Positions 62,491 to 64,000 of a DNA stretch of 64,000 nucleotides are shown in pieces (the stretch's first letter is position 1; every line of letters begins with the position of its first letter). The stretch is from JB111 sp052093225 (lineage in GTDB: Bacteria > Actinomycetota > Actinomycetes > Actinomycetales > Actinomycetaceae), in the NCBI GenBank assembly GCA_052093225.1, contig JBQDDG010000007.1, positions 1-64,000 on the forward strand, in the 5' to 3' direction. The notes under the pieces were generated by a model. The model did no database searches and had not been told where the DNA came from. It saw only the letters and a program-made list of their open reading frames with translations. The position numbers and the translations under genes are program-made.

Positions 62491-63834
62491 TCAGCGGCGG
62501 GTGATCGCGTCGCGCAGCCGGCGGGTCGGGTCCGCGGCGACCACCGGGTCGAGCTCCGGCCGCCCGCCGCCGGCGAGGGCGCGCCTCAGCGGCGGCACGT
62601 CCCGCGGGTGGTCCGCGGTGGCCCCGGCGACGAGCCGACCGTTCGTGTCGGTCCACAGCCAGGTGGTTCCGGCGTCGTCCCTGCGCACGACGCCGGGGCT
62701 CCCGACGGGCGTCCCGACGATCGCGAGGTCGTGCCCGAGCTGCTCGGAGAACACGTACGGCGCGGGCAGGTCGGGGAGCGGGAGCCCGAGGACCGAGGCG
62801 GCGACGGCGTCCGGGTGGCGGAGCGCCGATTCCCAGTGGGCTCCCGGCACGACGACGTCCCCGGCGTCGATCGCCGCCGCGTCCCCGACCGCCCACAGCC
62901 ACGCCGGCCCCTGGGACCGGCCCCCGGCGTCGACGAGGACGTGCCCGCCCGGCCCGCGCGGCGTGAGAGCACCCAACCATTCGGTCTCCGGGACCGCGCC
63001 GAGAGCGGCGACGACCACGTCGGCGGCCAGCTCGCGCCCGCCGGCGAGCGTGACGACCTGGCCTCCGCCGGCCGCGGCGTCGACCGAGGCGACCTCCGCG
63101 CCGGTGACGAGCTCGACCCCGGCCTCGGCGAACCACGGGCGCGCGTGCTCCGCCAGCACGTCCGGTGCGTGCCCCAGCGGCTGCCCGGCCGCCTCGAGGA
63201 CCATCACCCGGGCCCCGGCCGCCGCTGCCGCTCCCGCGAGCTCCGTCCCGATCCATCCCGCCCCGACGACGACCAGCCGCGTCCCGGGGCCGACCGCCGC
63301 GCGGAGGTGGGCGGCGTCCGCCGCGGAACGCAGCGTCCGGGTGGCCGGCCACGGCGGGGTGACGGCCCGCGCACCGGTGGCGACGACGACGCGGCGCGCG
63401 CGCACGCGGGTGGGGCGGTCCTCCGCGGCGACGGGCGAACCCGACCCGGCCGGCACCGCGCCGGACGGACGCAGCTCGACGACCGCTCCGTCGTCGTCGG
63501 ACGCGATCGTGGCCGCGCGCAGGCCCGGCCACCACTGGGCCCCCAGCTCGTCGAGGTCGCCGAGGCCCTCGGCGGCGAGGTCCGGCGGGGACGCGCGGGT
63601 GAACAGGTCGACGGACAAGGTGGTGCGGTCGTAGGGTGCCTCGGCCTCGGCGCCCACCAGCGCGATCGACCCGTCGTGTCCACGCGCACGCAGCGCCGCG
63701 ACGGTCCGCAGCCCGGCCACCCCGGCGCCCACGACGAGCACGTCGACGGCCCGGGAGGCGGTCCCGGTGTCGGCGCCGATGGGGTCGGTGCCGGTGACGT
63801 CGTCCGGCCCGGGGCGCCCCTCGTGATCGTCCAC
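62491..63834 (-). CDS. FAD-dependent pyridine-nucleotide-disulfide / ferredoxin-reductase-type oxidoreductase
   Basis: A 447-aa flavoprotein of the BenA/RubB-like reductase group. The FAD-binding VDVLVVGAGVAGLRTVAALR starts near residue 30. APYDRTTLSVDLF resembles the PYDRPPLSK block of ferredoxin reductases. VVVATGARAVTPPWP precedes the NAD(P)-binding TRLVVVGAGWIGTELAGAAA. The second FAD motif is WLWAVGDAAAIDAG. No redox-active Cys pair is seen, so electrons probably pass to a ferredoxin-like partner, which is not encoded here. GTG 63834 follows TACCGT by 6 nt. Confidence 0.9.
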   Translation of the reverse strand: MDDHEGRPGPDDVTGTDPIGADTGTASRAVDVLVVGAGVAGLRTVAALRARGHDGSIALVGAEAEAPYDRTTLSVDLFTRASPPDLAAEGLGDLDELGAQWWPGLRAATIASDDDGAVVELRPSGAVPAGSGSPVAAEDRPTRVRARRVVVATGARAVTPPWPATRTLRSAADAAHLRAAVGPGTRLVVVGAGWIGTELAGAAAAAGARVMVLEAAGQPLGHAPDVLAEHARPWFAEAGVELVTGAEVASVDAAAGGGQVVTLAGGRELAADVVVAALGAVPETEWLGALTPRGPGGHVLVDAGGRSQGPAWLWAVGDAAAIDAGDVVVPGAHWESALRHPDAVAASVLGLPLPDLPAPYVFSEQLGHDLAIVGTPVGSPGVVRRDDAGTTWLWTDTNGRLVAGATADHPRDVPPLRRALAGGGRPELDPVVAADPTRRLRDAITRR

Positions 63835-63840
63835 CGCTCC

Positions 63841-63850
63841 ACGGTAGCCT
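63841..63850. promoter_or_regulatory. Bidirectional promoter core with overlapping -10 boxes
   Basis: ACGGTAGCCT contains TACCGT on the complement (63846-63841), 6 nt before GTG 63834, and TAGCCT on the plus strand (63845-63850), 7 nt before GTG 63858. The two hexamers share the central TA, so the divergent genes start 23 bp apart. Confidence 0.65.
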
Positions 63851-63857
63851 CGCCGCC

Positions 63858-64000
63858 GTGACGACCAACCGCGCCCCGGTCCTGCCGGGGCTCGCGATCC
63901 TCGGGTGGGTCGCCGTCGTCGTCCTCGTGGGCGTCCTCGTCGACGTCCCGGCCGCCTGCTACCTGCTCGCCGGCATGCTCGCCGTGCTCGCGGTCGTGCG
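63858..64000 (+). CDS. Small membrane protein, N-terminal part (possibly DUF3017)
   Basis: The frame is open to the window edge (47 complete codons). It begins VTTNRAPVLPGLAILGWVAV and continues with two hydrophobic segments separated by VDVPAACYLL. Short membrane proteins of the DUF3017 family often occur near purH and folD in actinobacteria; this one fits in size and hydrophobicity, but the visible part is too short to be sure. It is probably leaderless. Confidence 0.55.
   Translation, partial: MTTNRAPVLPGLAILGWVAVVVLVGVLVDVPAACYLLAGMLAVLAVV

Overview
The window is very GC-rich and densely coded. It comes from the chromosome of an actinobacterium, most likely a Micrococcales member of the Cellulomonas/Georgenia type (inference from gene content and order). 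Markers are a WhiB protein, the CBS-less IMPDH paralogue guaB3, a CIRCE-controlled groES, a three-subunit sdhCAB with a one-piece cytochrome b, DUF3817 next to guaA, DUF6350 after sucCD, and the block truA-rplM-rpsI-glmM-coaA-glmS-acpS-nnr-alr-tsaE-tsaB-rimI, which is typical of the phylum. I see no rRNA, tRNA, CRISPR array, prophage or insertion sequence. Almost everything is core metabolism and housekeeping.

Layout. 0-14 kb: start of a secreted Ala/Ser/Val-rich protein, then RNA modification, ribosomal proteins, amino-sugar and cell-wall precursor synthesis (glmM, glmS, alr), CoA/ACP functions (coaA, acpS), NAD(P)HX repair, and the t6A/N-acetylation genes tsaE, tsaB and rimI joined by 4-nt stop/start overlaps. 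14-21.5 kb: sdhCAB, a lipoprotein esterase, a scar holding the 3' end of a second esterase copy, an MmyB-type regulator, and ilvD. This block separates rimI from tsaD. 21.5-33 kb: tsaD, a membrane protein, an amine ligase, a methyltransferase-like protein, groES without groEL, whiB, a MerR-type regulator, guaB, a DnaQ-type exonuclease, guaB3 and fumC. 33-45 kb: a repeat-rich intergenic island, pta-ackA, a SURF1-like protein, a heterodimeric ABC exporter, DUF3817-guaA and small membrane proteins. 45-64 kb: a two-component system, a DUF4352 protein, PcrA/UvrD helicase, an OatA-like acyltransferase, sucCD, DUF6350, a trans-sulfuration enzyme, purN, a ZTP riboswitch and purH, an FAD oxidoreductase, and the start of a small membrane protein.

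How genes work together. TCA enzymes (sdhCAB, fumC, sucCD) and acetate overflow (pta-ackA) are scattered. Purine synthesis is represented at three points: purN/purH, guaB/guaB3 and guaA. The t6A pathway (tsaE, tsaB, tsaD) is split.

The most distinctive signals are regulatory and structural. (1) A TANNNT -10 hexamer sits 6-7 nt before the start codon of at least 16 genes on both strands, which predicts widespread leaderless mRNAs. (2) Two divergent -10 boxes overlap at 63841-63850. (3) A 16-bp motif, ACCGCARTCTCGACGG, recurs about ten times in three intergenic regions, and a 91-bp unit is duplicated in one of them. (4) The two ABC exporter subunits have complementary degeneration of their nucleotide-binding motifs. 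(5) A candidate operator overlaps the promoter of the regulator beside ilvD. No wholly new multi-gene system is evident.
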